Assembly (NCBI RefSeq): GCF_001274635.1
Contig: NZ_LBGV01000001.1
Span: 2,232,001 to 2,296,000, forward strand
DNA: 64,000 bases
Source of the DNA: Persicobacter sp. CCB-QB2
Lineage (GTDB): Bacteria > Bacteroidota > Bacteroidia > Cytophagales > Cyclobacteriaceae
Reading direction: 5' to 3'
Of the stretch, positions 35,361-43,238 are shown one piece after another; positions within the stretch are counted from its first letter, which is position 1; each line of letters opens with the position of its first letter. The position numbers and the translations under genes are program-made. The notes below the pieces were generated by a model. That model was not told the origin of the DNA. It saw nothing but the letters and a program-made list of their open reading frames with translations, and did no database searches.

Positions 35361-36017
35361 TCAGGATTGAGATTTTTTATAATCTGCCAAAAATTTCTCT
35401 AAGCCAATATCGGTCAGAGGGTGTAAAAATAAAGCCTCCAATGCTTTCAGCGGAGCGGTGATCACATCCACTCCCATTTCAGCCGCCTCAATAATGTGCA
35501 TAGGGTGACGAATTGAAGCCCCCAAAACTTCTGTAGCAAAACCATAATTGTCGTAAATCTCCACAATCTGCCCCAGTAATGCCATCCCATCAGCACTAAT
35601 ATCGTCCAAGCGCCCCGCAAATGGGGAAACATAGGTCGCGCCCGCCTTCGCTGCCACCAGCGCCTGACCAGCGGAAAATACCAAGGTGCAATTGGTCCTG
35701 ACGCCCTGACTACTTAAATATTTTATGGCCTTAACTCCCTCCCTGATCATCGGGACCTTAACCACGATCTTGGCATCAATGGCTGCCAGTAGCTCCGCCT
35801 CTCTTAAAATACCTGCATAATCGGTAGAGATCACCTCCGCGCTCACATTATTATCAACCAGATTACATATCTCTTTATAGTGTTGATAAATCGCCTGATT
35901 CCCTTTAATACCTTCTTTGGCCATAAGAGAAGGGTTGGTCGTCACCCCGTCAAGTATACCCAGGGCGGCAGCTTCTTCAATTTCCTGCAAATTGGCGGTA
36001 TCGATAAAAAATTTCAT
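35361..36017 (-). CDS. Transaldolase, fructose-6-phosphate-aldolase-like
   Basis: 218 residues from MKFFIDTANLQEIEEAA at 36017, the usual start; an upstream in-frame ATG at 36053 adds twelve residues unlike the family. The Schiff-base Lys is in AKIVVKVPM, with TTNPSLMAKEG and YVSPFAGRLDD also conserved. The short TalC/FSA type acts as transaldolase in the non-oxidative pentose phosphate pathway in most bacteria. It ends 43 bases from the photolyase start on the same strand. Confidence 0.93.
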   Translation of the reverse strand: MKFFIDTANLQEIEEAAALGILDGVTTNPSLMAKEGIKGNQAIYQHYKEICNLVDNNVSAEVISTDYAGILREAELLAAIDAKIVVKVPMIREGVKAIKYLSSQGVRTNCTLVFSAGQALVAAKAGATYVSPFAGRLDDISADGMALLGQIVEIYDNYGFATEVLGASIRHPMHIIEAAEMGVDVITAPLKALEALFLHPLTDIGLEKFLADYKKSQS

Positions 36018-36149
36018 TTCGCTATTGTTTGATTGGTAATGATTTCCAAACAATTAAACAGAAGCCGAAAGAATTTACAATGAAAGTGGGAAAATTATCT
36101 AAAACCCGGAGGAATTTATGCCAGGGGAAAAATTGTATTTTTTGGACAT

Positions 36150-36242
36150 AAAAAAACGATCCGACATAGCAACGCTCAACCATTTACCCTTGCTTCCTTC
36201 CGGACCTGGGGGAGTTCAACAGGAGCAGTTCTTGTCGAATCG
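36150..36242 (-). ncRNA. ffs: Signal recognition particle RNA, copy 1 (diverged)
   Basis: On the minus strand the RNA contains AGGTCCGGAAGGAAGCAAGG, the conserved SRP domain IV loop (GGAA tetraloop and asymmetric internal loop). The closing stem CGATTCGACA / TGTCGGATCG is followed at once by seven U, so the stem also serves as terminator. A consensus promoter (36248-36277) places the transcription start at about 36241. Small bacterial type, lacking the Alu domain. It binds Ffh to target membrane proteins. Confidence 0.93.
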
Positions 36243-36247
36243 CATGA

Positions 36248-36277
36248 CAAAAGTAGGGCTTTTATCTGGCTATACAA
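36248..36277 (-). promoter_or_regulatory. Promoter of SRP RNA copy 1
   Basis: Minus strand TTG, exactly 19 bases, TACTTTTG: a perfect match to the Bacteroidota TTG-N19-TAnnTTTG promoter, ending 6 bases before the RNA start. Confidence 0.8.
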
Positions 36278-36412
36278 GCGAAATTAGGCGTTTTTTGAAA
36301 AATTATTCCCGAACAACCACTCTCCTTTTGATTCCCAATAAGTTAGGCGGATAAATACTTTTTATAGAGGAGTCCGGCTCAGAAAAGATGGACAATAGAA
36401 AGATTGGGGCAC

Positions 36413-36440
36413 AAAAAAAGCCCTTCTGATTGGAAGCGCC
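36413..36440 (-). terminator. Terminator of SRP RNA copy 2
   Basis: Minus strand GCGCTTC, loop, GAAGGGC, then seven T. Nearly identical to the one after copy 3. Confidence 0.75.
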
Positions 36441-36459
36441 TGCGAGAGAAAAATAATAA

Positions 36460-36550
36460 AAGACAAGTCAGAATCGCACCGCTCAACCACTTACCCTTGC
36501 TGCCTTCCGGCCCTGGGGGAGTTCAGCAGGAGCTGGTCGTCCTGACTTGC
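36460..36550 (-). ncRNA. ffs: Signal recognition particle RNA, copy 2
   Basis: Minus strand RNA closed by CAAGTCAG / CTGACTTG, with CAGGGCCGGAAGGCAGCAAG as the domain IV loop (GGCAGC rather than GGAAGC). The body is identical or nearly so to copy 3, including flanks and terminator, and differs from copy 1 at many positions. Its promoter is at 36556-36585. Confidence 0.95.
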
Positions 36551-36555
36551 GGATG

Positions 36556-36585
36556 CAAAGGTAGGGGAAATTCTTAGTGGCGCAA
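36556..36585 (-). promoter_or_regulatory. Promoter of SRP RNA copy 2
   Basis: Minus strand TTG, exactly 19 bases, TACCTTTG, ending 6 bases before the RNA stem. Confidence 0.8.
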
Positions 36586-36637
36586 GAAAAAATGTGATAA
36601 ATTTTTCAAAGGTCAGTCCTAGTCAAAAAAAAGGGCA

Positions 36638-36666
36638 TAAAAAAAGCCCTTCTGATCGGAAGCGCC
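36638..36666 (-). terminator. Terminator of SRP RNA copy 3
   Basis: Minus strand GCGCTTCCGATCAGAAGGGC, then TTTTTTT. Confidence 0.75.
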
Positions 36667-36686
36667 TGCGGGAAAAAGAAAATAAA

Positions 36687-36777
36687 AGACAAGCCAGAAT
36701 CGCACCGCTCAACCACTTACCCTTGCTGCCTTCCGGCCCTGGGGGAGTTCAGCAGGAGCTGGTCGTCCTGACTTGCG
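36687..36777 (-). ncRNA. ffs: Signal recognition particle RNA, copy 3
   Basis: Same body as copy 2: domain IV loop CAGGGCCGGAAGGCAGCAAG and closing stem, with one change (CAAGCCAG instead of CAAGTCAG). Offset from copy 2 by about 226 bases, so the pair looks like a recent tandem duplication including the terminator. Its promoter (TTG, 20 bases, CACATTTG at 36782-36812) has a weaker -7 box than those of copies 1 and 2. Confidence 0.95.
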
Positions 36778-36781
36778 GATG

Positions 36782-36812
36782 CAAATGTGTACGAAAAATT
36801 GGGATTTCACAA
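36782..36812 (-). promoter_or_regulatory. Weaker promoter of SRP RNA copy 3
   Basis: Minus strand TTG, 20 bases, CACATTTG; the first base of TAnnTTTG is changed. Confidence 0.5.
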
Positions 36813-37083
36813 GTAATGCAGCAAAAAAAGCGATTAATTTTCAATTAACTTTGTTTTACTACATTTCTTAAACAAGGCTATTTGAACATTATTCTTGACT
36901 AATTCTCATTTTTACTTTACTTAAACCTAGTTACTTAAACCTTTTTTAAAATAAAATCGTAAATTAATCCACAAACCCATTATAACTTACCTTTGTTATT
37001 TTTTCACCAAAAACCTTTGATTCCGATTACTCCCTAAGCTTTTAGAGAAAATAAAATCTCTGGTTAATTCTTCACCATCCCCC

Positions 37084-38091
37084 ATGAAAGAAATAATTGC
37101 AAAACTAAGTGGAGACGAGCAAGACATAGTTATGATCATCTCCCCGGAAGAAAAAAAGTTCAACTACATCTCTCCGGCCTTTCAAAAAATTACAGGCATA
37201 AAGGCCGCAACCATTATTAAAAACCCTTTCGCTTTTTTAAATCATATCCATCCCGATGATATGGAAATGCTTACCATATCTGATTTTTTCAAAAAAGATT
37301 TTGCAGGAAAACCCAAAGACTATCGCTTCATAAGTAAAAATGGTACCGTCCTGCACTTTCATTCTTATGGATATTGGGTAGATAAAAACAAGGAAAAAAA
37401 GCCTTATATCATTCGAATCATTAAAGAAGTTACTTCTACACGAAAAAATATGTGGAAGCAACAAACACATCAAAGGTATTTAGAAGGACTTTTGGACACC
37501 GCCCCCATTTGCCTGAATATTTATGACCTTCGGCAGAATAAATTACACCTACGACTGGGTAATTTGCTAAAAGAATTGGGCTATAGTAATTCTTTTCTGG
37601 AGGAACACTCTGCCTACCTGTGGACTAGTTTAATTCACCAGGAAGATCATCTTAAGATCAGGAAACACCTCACCCGAATATTACTCGCCAAAGATGACCA
37701 AACCTTCGGCATTGAATTCCGAATTAAATCCGCTGATGGAAAATATATTTGGATGAGCCGTCATGACAAAGTATTTGAAAGAGATCAAAATAATCGCCCC
37801 ACCAAAAGCATTGGTACCATTCAAAACATTGAATTAATTAAACACTCTGAACTCAAACTGAAAGAGAAAATCCGACAGCTGGAATTAATCGCTCACTTGA
37901 ATTCTCATCAGCTCAGAGCTCCGGTAGCTTCCATTCTGGGGCTTTCCAATATTTTACCCTACTACCAAAATAATTCAGAGGAAATTCAGGACATTATCCA
38001 TAAAATGAAAATATGCGCAGAAGATTTGGATCAAATACTTTACAAGCTTAACAATATGACTAGCAGATCATTAGATAACAACTACGCATAA
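37084..38091 (+). CDS. PAS-domain protein with a histidine-kinase H-box but no ATPase domain
   Basis: 335 residues. First PAS domain at about 5-115 (DIVMIISPEEKKFNYISPAF, then FLNHIHPDD), second at about 130-265 (FGIEFRIKSADGKYIWMSRHD). The C-terminus is a dimerisation helix with ELIAHLNSHQLRAPVASILG, a HisKA-like H-box, then a second helix (AEDLDQILYKLNNM) and the end. No N, G1 or G2 box of a catalytic domain follows; a stop comes ~80 residues after the His region begins. Such short proteins may take phosphate from, or dimerise with, other kinases. No partner gene is adjacent. Confidence 0.85.
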   Translation: MKEIIAKLSGDEQDIVMIISPEEKKFNYISPAFQKITGIKAATIIKNPFAFLNHIHPDDMEMLTISDFFKKDFAGKPKDYRFISKNGTVLHFHSYGYWVDKNKEKKPYIIRIIKEVTSTRKNMWKQQTHQRYLEGLLDTAPICLNIYDLRQNKLHLRLGNLLKELGYSNSFLEEHSAYLWTSLIHQEDHLKIRKHLTRILLAKDDQTFGIEFRIKSADGKYIWMSRHDKVFERDQNNRPTKSIGTIQNIELIKHSELKLKEKIRQLELIAHLNSHQLRAPVASILGLSNILPYYQNNSEEIQDIIHKMKICAEDLDQILYKLNNMTSRSLDNNYA

Positions 38092-38227
38092 ATCTTAAAC
38101 CTCCACTTTATCAGGCCATTCCAAGATAATTTTATCATATACCTAATTTTGATATTTATATAAACTATTATCGTTGATAAATTGATTATTTAGTATAGAT
38201 TGCGCAAAGAATAAGACAGCGTGTATT

Positions 38228-38701
38228 ATGAAAAAAATTATCGTATTCGTTTTAAGCCTGATGATTAGCGCTTTCGCACAGGCAGAAACCCAGGGCGCTT
38301 CACAATCCACTAAGGCTCAGGGAAATCTTGAACTTGGTATGCGACTGAGTGTAGCTCCGGGAATCTCTGGCGTCTATCAATTGGGAGGACCTCAGTCAGT
38401 GGAAGGCTTACTGCAATTTAAAGGGGGCGCCACCATTGTCACCGGACTATATCGATACAATTTTGGTTTAATTTCTCCGGAGGTCCCGGGCTTAAGTTGG
38501 TATGCAGGAGCCGGTGCACATACCAAGATCATCAATGGGGCAACAGTCGGCATCGATGGCATCATTGGCCTTCAATATGATTTTGATGAAATCCCCTTGA
38601 ACATCAGTATGGACTGGAAGCCGGCCTTTGATATTTTCGGCCCTGGTGGGGGAGATTTTCATGCCGATGACATTGCAATTTCAGTAAGATTCAAATTTTA
38701 A
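38228..38701 (+). CDS. Secreted beta-rich protein
   Basis: 157 residues. Signal peptide MKKIIVFVLSLMISAFAQA, then alternating strands rich in Gly and aromatic residues (LELGMRLSVAPGISGVYQ, ATIVTGLYRYNFGL, LSWYAGAGAHTKII, IAISVRFKF) ending on Phe. This pattern fits a small outer-membrane beta barrel with about eight strands. No family name recognised beyond that. Single gene with its own terminator. Confidence 0.8.
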   Translation: MKKIIVFVLSLMISAFAQAETQGASQSTKAQGNLELGMRLSVAPGISGVYQLGGPQSVEGLLQFKGGATIVTGLYRYNFGLISPEVPGLSWYAGAGAHTKIINGATVGIDGIIGLQYDFDEIPLNISMDWKPAFDIFGPGGGDFHADDIAISVRFKF

Positions 38702-38717
38702 AAATTAATCTTTCCCC

Positions 38718-38752
38718 AAAAAGCGCCATCCACTCCGGATTGCGCTTTTTTT
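38718..38752 (+). terminator. Rho-independent terminator
   Basis: AAAAAGCGC / GCGCTTTTT hairpin after the secreted protein gene, with the T run continuing. Confidence 0.85.
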
Positions 38753-38845
38753 GTACCCCATTCTTCATTAGGGTTTTGTACTTTTTATGTAACTTCGAGA
38801 GCCAACAGACCACCTAATTGGTTAAAATAATGCAAAACGACATAA

Positions 38846-39733
38846 ATGAATATGAATAAAGCTATTGAACCATCGGAATTGATCATCAATGAAAATGGTA
38901 GTATTTTCCATTTGAATCTCCTACCGGAAGACATTGCGGATACCATTTTATTGGTGGGAGATCCTGGCAGGGTGGATTTAATCGCCTCCTTTTTTGATAA
39001 AGTAGAGGTAGAGAAGAGAAATCGTGAATTTATCACCAAAACGGGTACTTATCAGGGAAAAAGAATCTCCGTTCTGGCTACGGGCATCGGCACCGACAAT
39101 ATTGATATTGTGATCAATGAATTGGATGCTTTGGTGAATATTGACCTGAATACCCGCATGGTCAAAGAAGAAAAAAGAAGCCTGAATTTCATCAGAATTG
39201 GTACCTCAGGAGCACTACAGGCGGACCTTCCTGTTCATTCTTACCTTTTATCCGAAAAGGGCATGGGCTTTGACGGTCTGTTAAATTTCTACGCCAACCG
39301 GGAAAAAGTTTCCGATAATGCGCTAGAGGCCGCATTCATGCAGCATACGCAATGGTCGCCAAAGCTTACGGCTCCTTATGTGGTCCCTGGTTCTGCCGAT
39401 TTAATTGAAAAGCTGAAATCTGAGCACACCACCGCCGGCGTAACCATTTCCGCCCCCGGATTTTATGGACCTCAGGGCAGGATGCTCCGCTTAAAAACTC
39501 AGGACACCGGGCTAAACGAGAAAATCACCTCCTTTGCATTTGAAGGACAAAAAATCACCAATTACGAAATGGAATGTTCGGCTCTTTATGGGCTTTCCGC
39601 CATGCTAGGACATCATGCCGCCACCATTTGCCTGATCATTGCCAATAGGCTAAGAGGTGAATTTGGAGGAGATTATAAACCACACATGAAGCAGCTGGTC
39701 CAGTATGTATTGAACAAAGTCACAAACAATTAA
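38846..39733 (+). CDS. Nucleoside phosphorylase (uridine phosphorylase family)
   Basis: 295 residues. Splits nucleosides with phosphate to base and ribose-1-phosphate. LLVGDPGRVDLIASFFDKVE holds the phosphate-binding Gly/Arg loop; VLATGIGTDNIDIVINEL is the conserved core; FIRIGTSGALQADLPVH the next phosphate strand; and the C-terminal NYEMECSALYGLSAMLG contains the ribose-binding Met-Glu. It is somewhat longer than E. coli Udp (253). Whether it prefers uridine or purine nucleosides cannot be told here. Confidence 0.9.
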   Translation: MNMNKAIEPSELIINENGSIFHLNLLPEDIADTILLVGDPGRVDLIASFFDKVEVEKRNREFITKTGTYQGKRISVLATGIGTDNIDIVINELDALVNIDLNTRMVKEEKRSLNFIRIGTSGALQADLPVHSYLLSEKGMGFDGLLNFYANREKVSDNALEAAFMQHTQWSPKLTAPYVVPGSADLIEKLKSEHTTAGVTISAPGFYGPQGRMLRLKTQDTGLNEKITSFAFEGQKITNYEMECSALYGLSAMLGHHAATICLIIANRLRGEFGGDYKPHMKQLVQYVLNKVTNN

Positions 39734-39761
39734 GCTTCACATAGGGGTATCTTGAAAATCA

Positions 39762-40466
39762 ATGAAGATACCCCATATGAAAAATATACTCATTGTCGGA
39801 GCAAGTAGCGGCATAGGACTTGCATCGGCCTCCCACCTCCTGGCAACAGGCCACCAAGTGATTGGCCTGAGCCGAAACACTCCGGAAATAAATCATCCGG
39901 ACTTTTCCTTTTACCCATTGAATATCCTTGAGGAAGCCCCAAACTTCCCTGCTTTAGAAAAGTTGGATGGTATTGTTTATTGCCCCGGATCTATTCAGCT
40001 GAAGCCTTTTCAAAGCATCAAACCAGACTTGTTTATAGAAGACTGGCAACTCAACTTCCTGGGGGCCGTCAAAACATTACAACATTATTTTCCTCTTTTA
40101 CGAAAATCAGCCGAGGCCGCTGTGGTATTATTCAGTACGGTGGCAGTACAAACGGGCATGAAGTATCACTCCTCCATTAGCGCCAGCAAAGGAAGCATCG
40201 AAGCGCTAGTTCGGTCTTTAGCCGCGGAATGGGCGCCTAAAATAAGGATCAACGCGATTGCTCCCAGCCTTGTCCAGACTCCGCTTGCGGGCCAATTACT
40301 TTCCAGTCCAGAAAAAATACAACAGGCGCAAAACCGCCACCCTCTTCAAAAAATTGGGAATAGTGAAGATATCGCACATATGGTTAGTTTCCTTATGGGA
40401 CAACATGCCCAATGGGTTACCGGGCAAATCATTCAGATGGACGGAGGAATATCTGCCATTGGATAA
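39762..40466 (+). CDS. Short-chain dehydrogenase/reductase, atypical active site
   Basis: About 234 residues, or 229 from the alternative ATG 39777 (MKNILIVGASSGIG), which gives the standard SDR start. The cofactor motif GASSGIG is intact and the catalytic Ser is in VVLFSTVAV. The expected Tyr of YxxxK is Ile: the region reads HSSISASKGSIEALVRSLA, keeping only the Lys. I recall an SDR subgroup with H-A-S-I-x-x-x-K instead of Y-x-x-x-K, so this may be a family trait rather than a mutation. The C-terminal NAIAPSLVQTPLA and WVTGQIIQMDGGISAI are normal. Substrate unknown. Confidence 0.88.
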   Translation: MKIPHMKNILIVGASSGIGLASASHLLATGHQVIGLSRNTPEINHPDFSFYPLNILEEAPNFPALEKLDGIVYCPGSIQLKPFQSIKPDLFIEDWQLNFLGAVKTLQHYFPLLRKSAEAAVVLFSTVAVQTGMKYHSSISASKGSIEALVRSLAAEWAPKIRINAIAPSLVQTPLAGQLLSSPEKIQQAQNRHPLQKIGNSEDIAHMVSFLMGQHAQWVTGQIIQMDGGISAIG

Positions 40467-40561
40467 TCGGAAATTTCATAATTAATTATCGCCATCTTTT
40501 AAATTCACCTAATAAATCACCGAATTTTATGCTATAGACATATTTTTTTTCAGGATAACCA

Positions 40562-40592
40562 TTGGAATTTTAATTAGGGTACCTTATGTTTG
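40562..40592 (+). promoter_or_regulatory. Promoter of the tyrosine leader and operon
   Basis: TTG (40562-40564), 20 bases, TATGTTTG (40585-40592): an almost perfect Bacteroidota promoter. The expected start at about 40599 is 12 bases before the leader-peptide ATG. Confidence 0.75.
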
Positions 40593-40610
40593 TCCCATTC
40601 GAAAAAGAAA

Positions 40611-40676
40611 ATGAATAACGTAAGCGTACATATCATCCCCGTACGATATTATTATTATCGTTATTATCAGGCTTAA
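40611..40676 (+). CDS. Tyrosine-rich leader peptide of the aminotransferase-tyrA operon
   Basis: A 21-codon frame beginning MNNVSVHIIPV and ending RYYYYRYYQA, then TAA: six Tyr codons among eight consecutive positions apart from one Arg. It has a purine-rich ribosome site (GAAAAAGAAA) and a near-consensus promoter, and is 62 bases before an aromatic aminotransferase followed by tyrA. This is the design of an attenuation leader: ribosome stalling on Tyr codons when charged tRNA-Tyr is scarce. A GGCTT / AAGCC hairpin overlaps the stop (40669-40688), and a run of eight T follows at about 40709-40716, but a classical GC-rich terminator directly before the T run is not obvious. Confidence 0.8.
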   Translation: MNNVSVHIIPVRYYYYRYYQA

Positions 40677-40717
40677 ATCTTACAAGCCAGACCACTCCTC
40701 TATTATCTTTTTTTTCG
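40669..40717 (+). promoter_or_regulatory. Leader hairpin and U8 tract, possible attenuator
   Basis: Stem GGCTT / AAGCC around the leader stop codon, then about 20 bases, then CTTTTTTTTC. The A-rich ribosome-site region of the leader (CGAAAAAGAAAA) could also pair with the T tract. Which structure forms would depend on ribosome position; the mechanism is inferred. Confidence 0.4.
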
Positions 40718-40738
40718 AACTCCCTAATATAATTTCAC

Positions 40739-41914
40739 ATGATCATTTCCAGAGCCGAACGGCTAAATAGTGTCAAGGAATACTATTTTTCCGTCAAACT
40801 ACAAGAGGTTCGCGAGCTTATGGCTCAAGGCAAACCTGTTATTAATATTGGCATTGGCAATCCTGACCAAAAGCCCTCTGAAGCAGCCATAGAGGCCTTG
40901 CAGACTGCCGCCCAAAAACCTGACGCTCATGGCTATCAACCTTACCGAGGGATTGAGCCTTTAAGAAAAGCGATGGCAAACTGGTATTATCGTGTATATG
41001 GGGTTCAATTGGATCAAGATCAGGAAATCCTACCGCTTTTAGGCTCCAAAGAAGGCATTACTCATATTTCTTTGGCTTTCTTAAATCCCGGAGATCAGGT
41101 TTTGGTACCAGAGTTGGGCTACCCCGCTTACCGTTCCGTTTCAGAAATGATTGGTGCCAAAGCGGTAAATTTCCCCATGAACGAAAGAAGCTGGGAACCG
41201 GATTTTGACGCCTTAGAAAAAATGGATCTTTCGGGCGTCAAAATGATGTGGGTAAACTACCCCAATATGCCTACCGGCAAGCAGGCCAGTGAGGAATTGT
41301 TTGAGAAATTGGTGAATTTCGGATTGAAGCATAAAATCTTAATATGCCATGATAATCCCTATTCCATGATTTTGCCACATTCCAATCCGATCAGCATTTT
41401 GGCAGTGGAAGGTGCAAAAGAGGTCGCCATAGAGCTAAACTCCATGAGCAAATCGCATAATATGGCAGGTTGGAGAATTGGCTGGATCAATGGTGGAGCT
41501 GATTATTTGAATGAAATCATTAAAATCAAAAGTAATGTAGATTCCGGCATGTTCAAACCGCTGCAGGAAGCGGCCGTAGCAGCTCTTGGAAATACAGATG
41601 AATGGCATCAAAAACAAAATGAAATTTATGCCAATCGTAAATTACTGATGGAAGAAGTGCTCAAGCAACTGGATTGTCATTGGGATCAAAACCAGACCGG
41701 CATGTTCATCTGGGCAAAAATTCCGGATCAGGTTAAAGAAGTGGAACAGTTAGTCGACCACTTATTGCATGAGCATTCCGTTTTCCTTTCTCCCGGCTTT
41801 ATTTTTGGTGATAAAGGCAAGCGCTATATCCGTGTTTCACTGTGTACTCATGAAAATCAAATCAAAGAGGTTATCGAACGACTTAAGACCTTTGATATCA
41901 ATAAATTAAATTAA
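40739..41914 (+). CDS. Class I/II aminotransferase, probably aromatic
   Basis: 391 residues. PLP enzyme with INIGIGNPDQKPSEAAI at the N-terminus, WVNYPNMPTGKQAS (the NPPTG region, here NYPNMPTG), ICHDNPYSMIL with the PLP-contacting Asp and Tyr, and the Schiff-base Lys in NSMSKSHNMAGWRIG. It lies between the Tyr leader and tyrA, so it most likely converts 4-hydroxyphenylpyruvate (and phenylpyruvate) to tyrosine and phenylalanine. LL-diaminopimelate aminotransferase is similar in sequence and is the main alternative. Confidence 0.9.
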   Translation: MIISRAERLNSVKEYYFSVKLQEVRELMAQGKPVINIGIGNPDQKPSEAAIEALQTAAQKPDAHGYQPYRGIEPLRKAMANWYYRVYGVQLDQDQEILPLLGSKEGITHISLAFLNPGDQVLVPELGYPAYRSVSEMIGAKAVNFPMNERSWEPDFDALEKMDLSGVKMMWVNYPNMPTGKQASEELFEKLVNFGLKHKILICHDNPYSMILPHSNPISILAVEGAKEVAIELNSMSKSHNMAGWRIGWINGGADYLNEIIKIKSNVDSGMFKPLQEAAVAALGNTDEWHQKQNEIYANRKLLMEEVLKQLDCHWDQNQTGMFIWAKIPDQVKEVEQLVDHLLHEHSVFLSPGFIFGDKGKRYIRVSLCTHENQIKEVIERLKTFDINKLN

Positions 41915-41978
41915 TTTTTAATCAATATATTTAGCGACTTCTAATCTATACTGAGGTCCCTTAAGACTATTTTTTGCT

Positions 41979-42839
41979 ATGAAAATATGTGTTATAGGTT
42001 TAGGGCTATTGGGAGGATCCTTTGCCCTGAGCGTAAAAGATGCCCTGGATGAAGTGGAAATTCTGGGAGTTGACATCAATCCCGGGCATTCACAAAAAGC
42101 ACTGGAGTTAGGAATTATTGATAAAGTGATGACGCTGGAGGAAGCCGTTCCGCAATCTTCAATTGCAGTATTGGCCACTCCCGTAAACATCATTGAAAAA
42201 CAAATCCTTACCGTTTTAGATTTAATCTCCCCAACAGGAGTAGTGATTGATCTGGGATCTACCAAGGAAAACATCTGCCTGGCGGCCGATGATCATCCTC
42301 AAAGATTAAGATATGTTGCAACGCACCCGATTGCGGGTACGGAAAATTCCGGCCCGGAATCGGCCTTTAAGGGTTTATTCCGCAATAAATCGATGATCAT
42401 TTGCGACCGGCAAAAGAGTGATCCTTTGGCTTATCACATGATTAAAAGCATCTTTAAAGACATGGGCATGCGGGTTTCCTATATGAACTCCATTGAGCAC
42501 GATAAGCACATTGCCTATGTTTCACACCTGTCTCACATCAGTAGCTTTGCCCTTGGAGCAACAGTGCTGGATATGGAGAAAAATGAAAAAAACATCTTTG
42601 CCATGGCGGGTTCGGGTTTCTCGTCCACGGTGAGGTTGGCTAAAAGTTCTCCGGAAATGTGGGCCCCTATTTTCGAGCAGAATGCAGACAATATTTCCCT
42701 CGCACTAGGGTCATATATCGAGCACCTGCAAGATTTTAAACAAATCATTGACAACAAAGACATGATCGGCAGCACCAAGATCATGAAACGGGTCAATGAT
42801 ATCAGAAGGGTGTTAAAGGGGATCGATATTAAATCCTAA
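41979..42839 (+). CDS. tyrA: Prephenate dehydrogenase
   Basis: 286 residues. Oxidatively decarboxylates prephenate to 4-hydroxyphenylpyruvate with NAD(P), the tyrosine branch point. Rossmann motif VIGLGLLGGSFALSVK; DLGSTKENI; the substrate site THPIAGTENSGPESA; and DKHIAYVSHLSHISSFALG with the catalytic-region His. There is no fused chorismate mutase and no ACT domain, so feedback control at the enzyme may be weak, leaving the leader peptide as a likely control point. Other aromatic genes (pheA, aroG) are not adjacent. Confidence 0.95.
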   Translation: MKICVIGLGLLGGSFALSVKDALDEVEILGVDINPGHSQKALELGIIDKVMTLEEAVPQSSIAVLATPVNIIEKQILTVLDLISPTGVVIDLGSTKENICLAADDHPQRLRYVATHPIAGTENSGPESAFKGLFRNKSMIICDRQKSDPLAYHMIKSIFKDMGMRVSYMNSIEHDKHIAYVSHLSHISSFALGATVLDMEKNEKNIFAMAGSGFSSTVRLAKSSPEMWAPIFEQNADNISLALGSYIEHLQDFKQIIDNKDMIGSTKIMKRVNDIRRVLKGIDIKS

Positions 42840-42860
42840 AATGAATTCATAGCAAAATAG

Positions 42861-42893
42861 GAAGGCAGTTCTCAAAAGGGACTGTCTTTTTTT
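42861..42893 (+). terminator. Rho-independent terminator of the tyr operon
   Basis: GAAGGCAGTT / GACTGTCTT hairpin and T run after tyrA. Confidence 0.85.
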
Positions 42894-42912
42894 GTGCTAT
42901 ATTTTCACAAAA

Positions 42913-43133
42913 TAGCCCGAATTATTCACCGCTAAATTCACCAACTAAGTGCAAGCGACTTATTTTCAGTTCATAAAAATTTGTTTTCATTAATTTATTT
43001 AGCTCAAATTTGGGCAAACTAGCTCATCCCTCCTACCTCTTCTTCTTTGAAAAAAAACTCAAAACAGGAAAAATTCCTTCCTTTTTCCGGCCATTTCGCT
43101 AAGCGAAACCCTAGCCTGCCTCATCCGGAATAA
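42913..43133 (+). repeat. Family B element, copy B8
   Basis: Starts AGCCCGAATTATTCACCGCT and ends CTCATCCGGAATAA. Core: GGGCAAACTAGCTCATCCC, GAAAAAAAACTCAAAACAGG, GCTAAGCGAAACCC. About 221 bp. Confidence 0.8.
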
Positions 43134-43185
43134 CATTCATCCTTTTCCCCCTACCTGCCAGCGTAGAAATTCGATAATCGAAAAC

Positions 43186-43217
43186 AAAAAAAAGGCATCG
43201 GAATCCGGTGCCTTTTC
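43186..43217 (-). terminator. Terminator of the acidic protein gene
   Basis: Minus strand AAAAGGCACCGG / TCGATGCCTTTT-type hairpin with a T run (plus strand AAAAAAAAGGCATCGG ... CCGGTGCCTTTT). Confidence 0.8.
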
Positions 43218-43238
43218 TGATCTATATTTTATTTGGTT

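Noticed and set aside
36118..36848. Plus-strand open frames of 78 and 84 codons with NHLPLLPSGPGGVQQ
   Set aside because: They are the antisense of the SRP RNA genes; the conserved peptide reflects the RNA sequence and is a known type of false gene.
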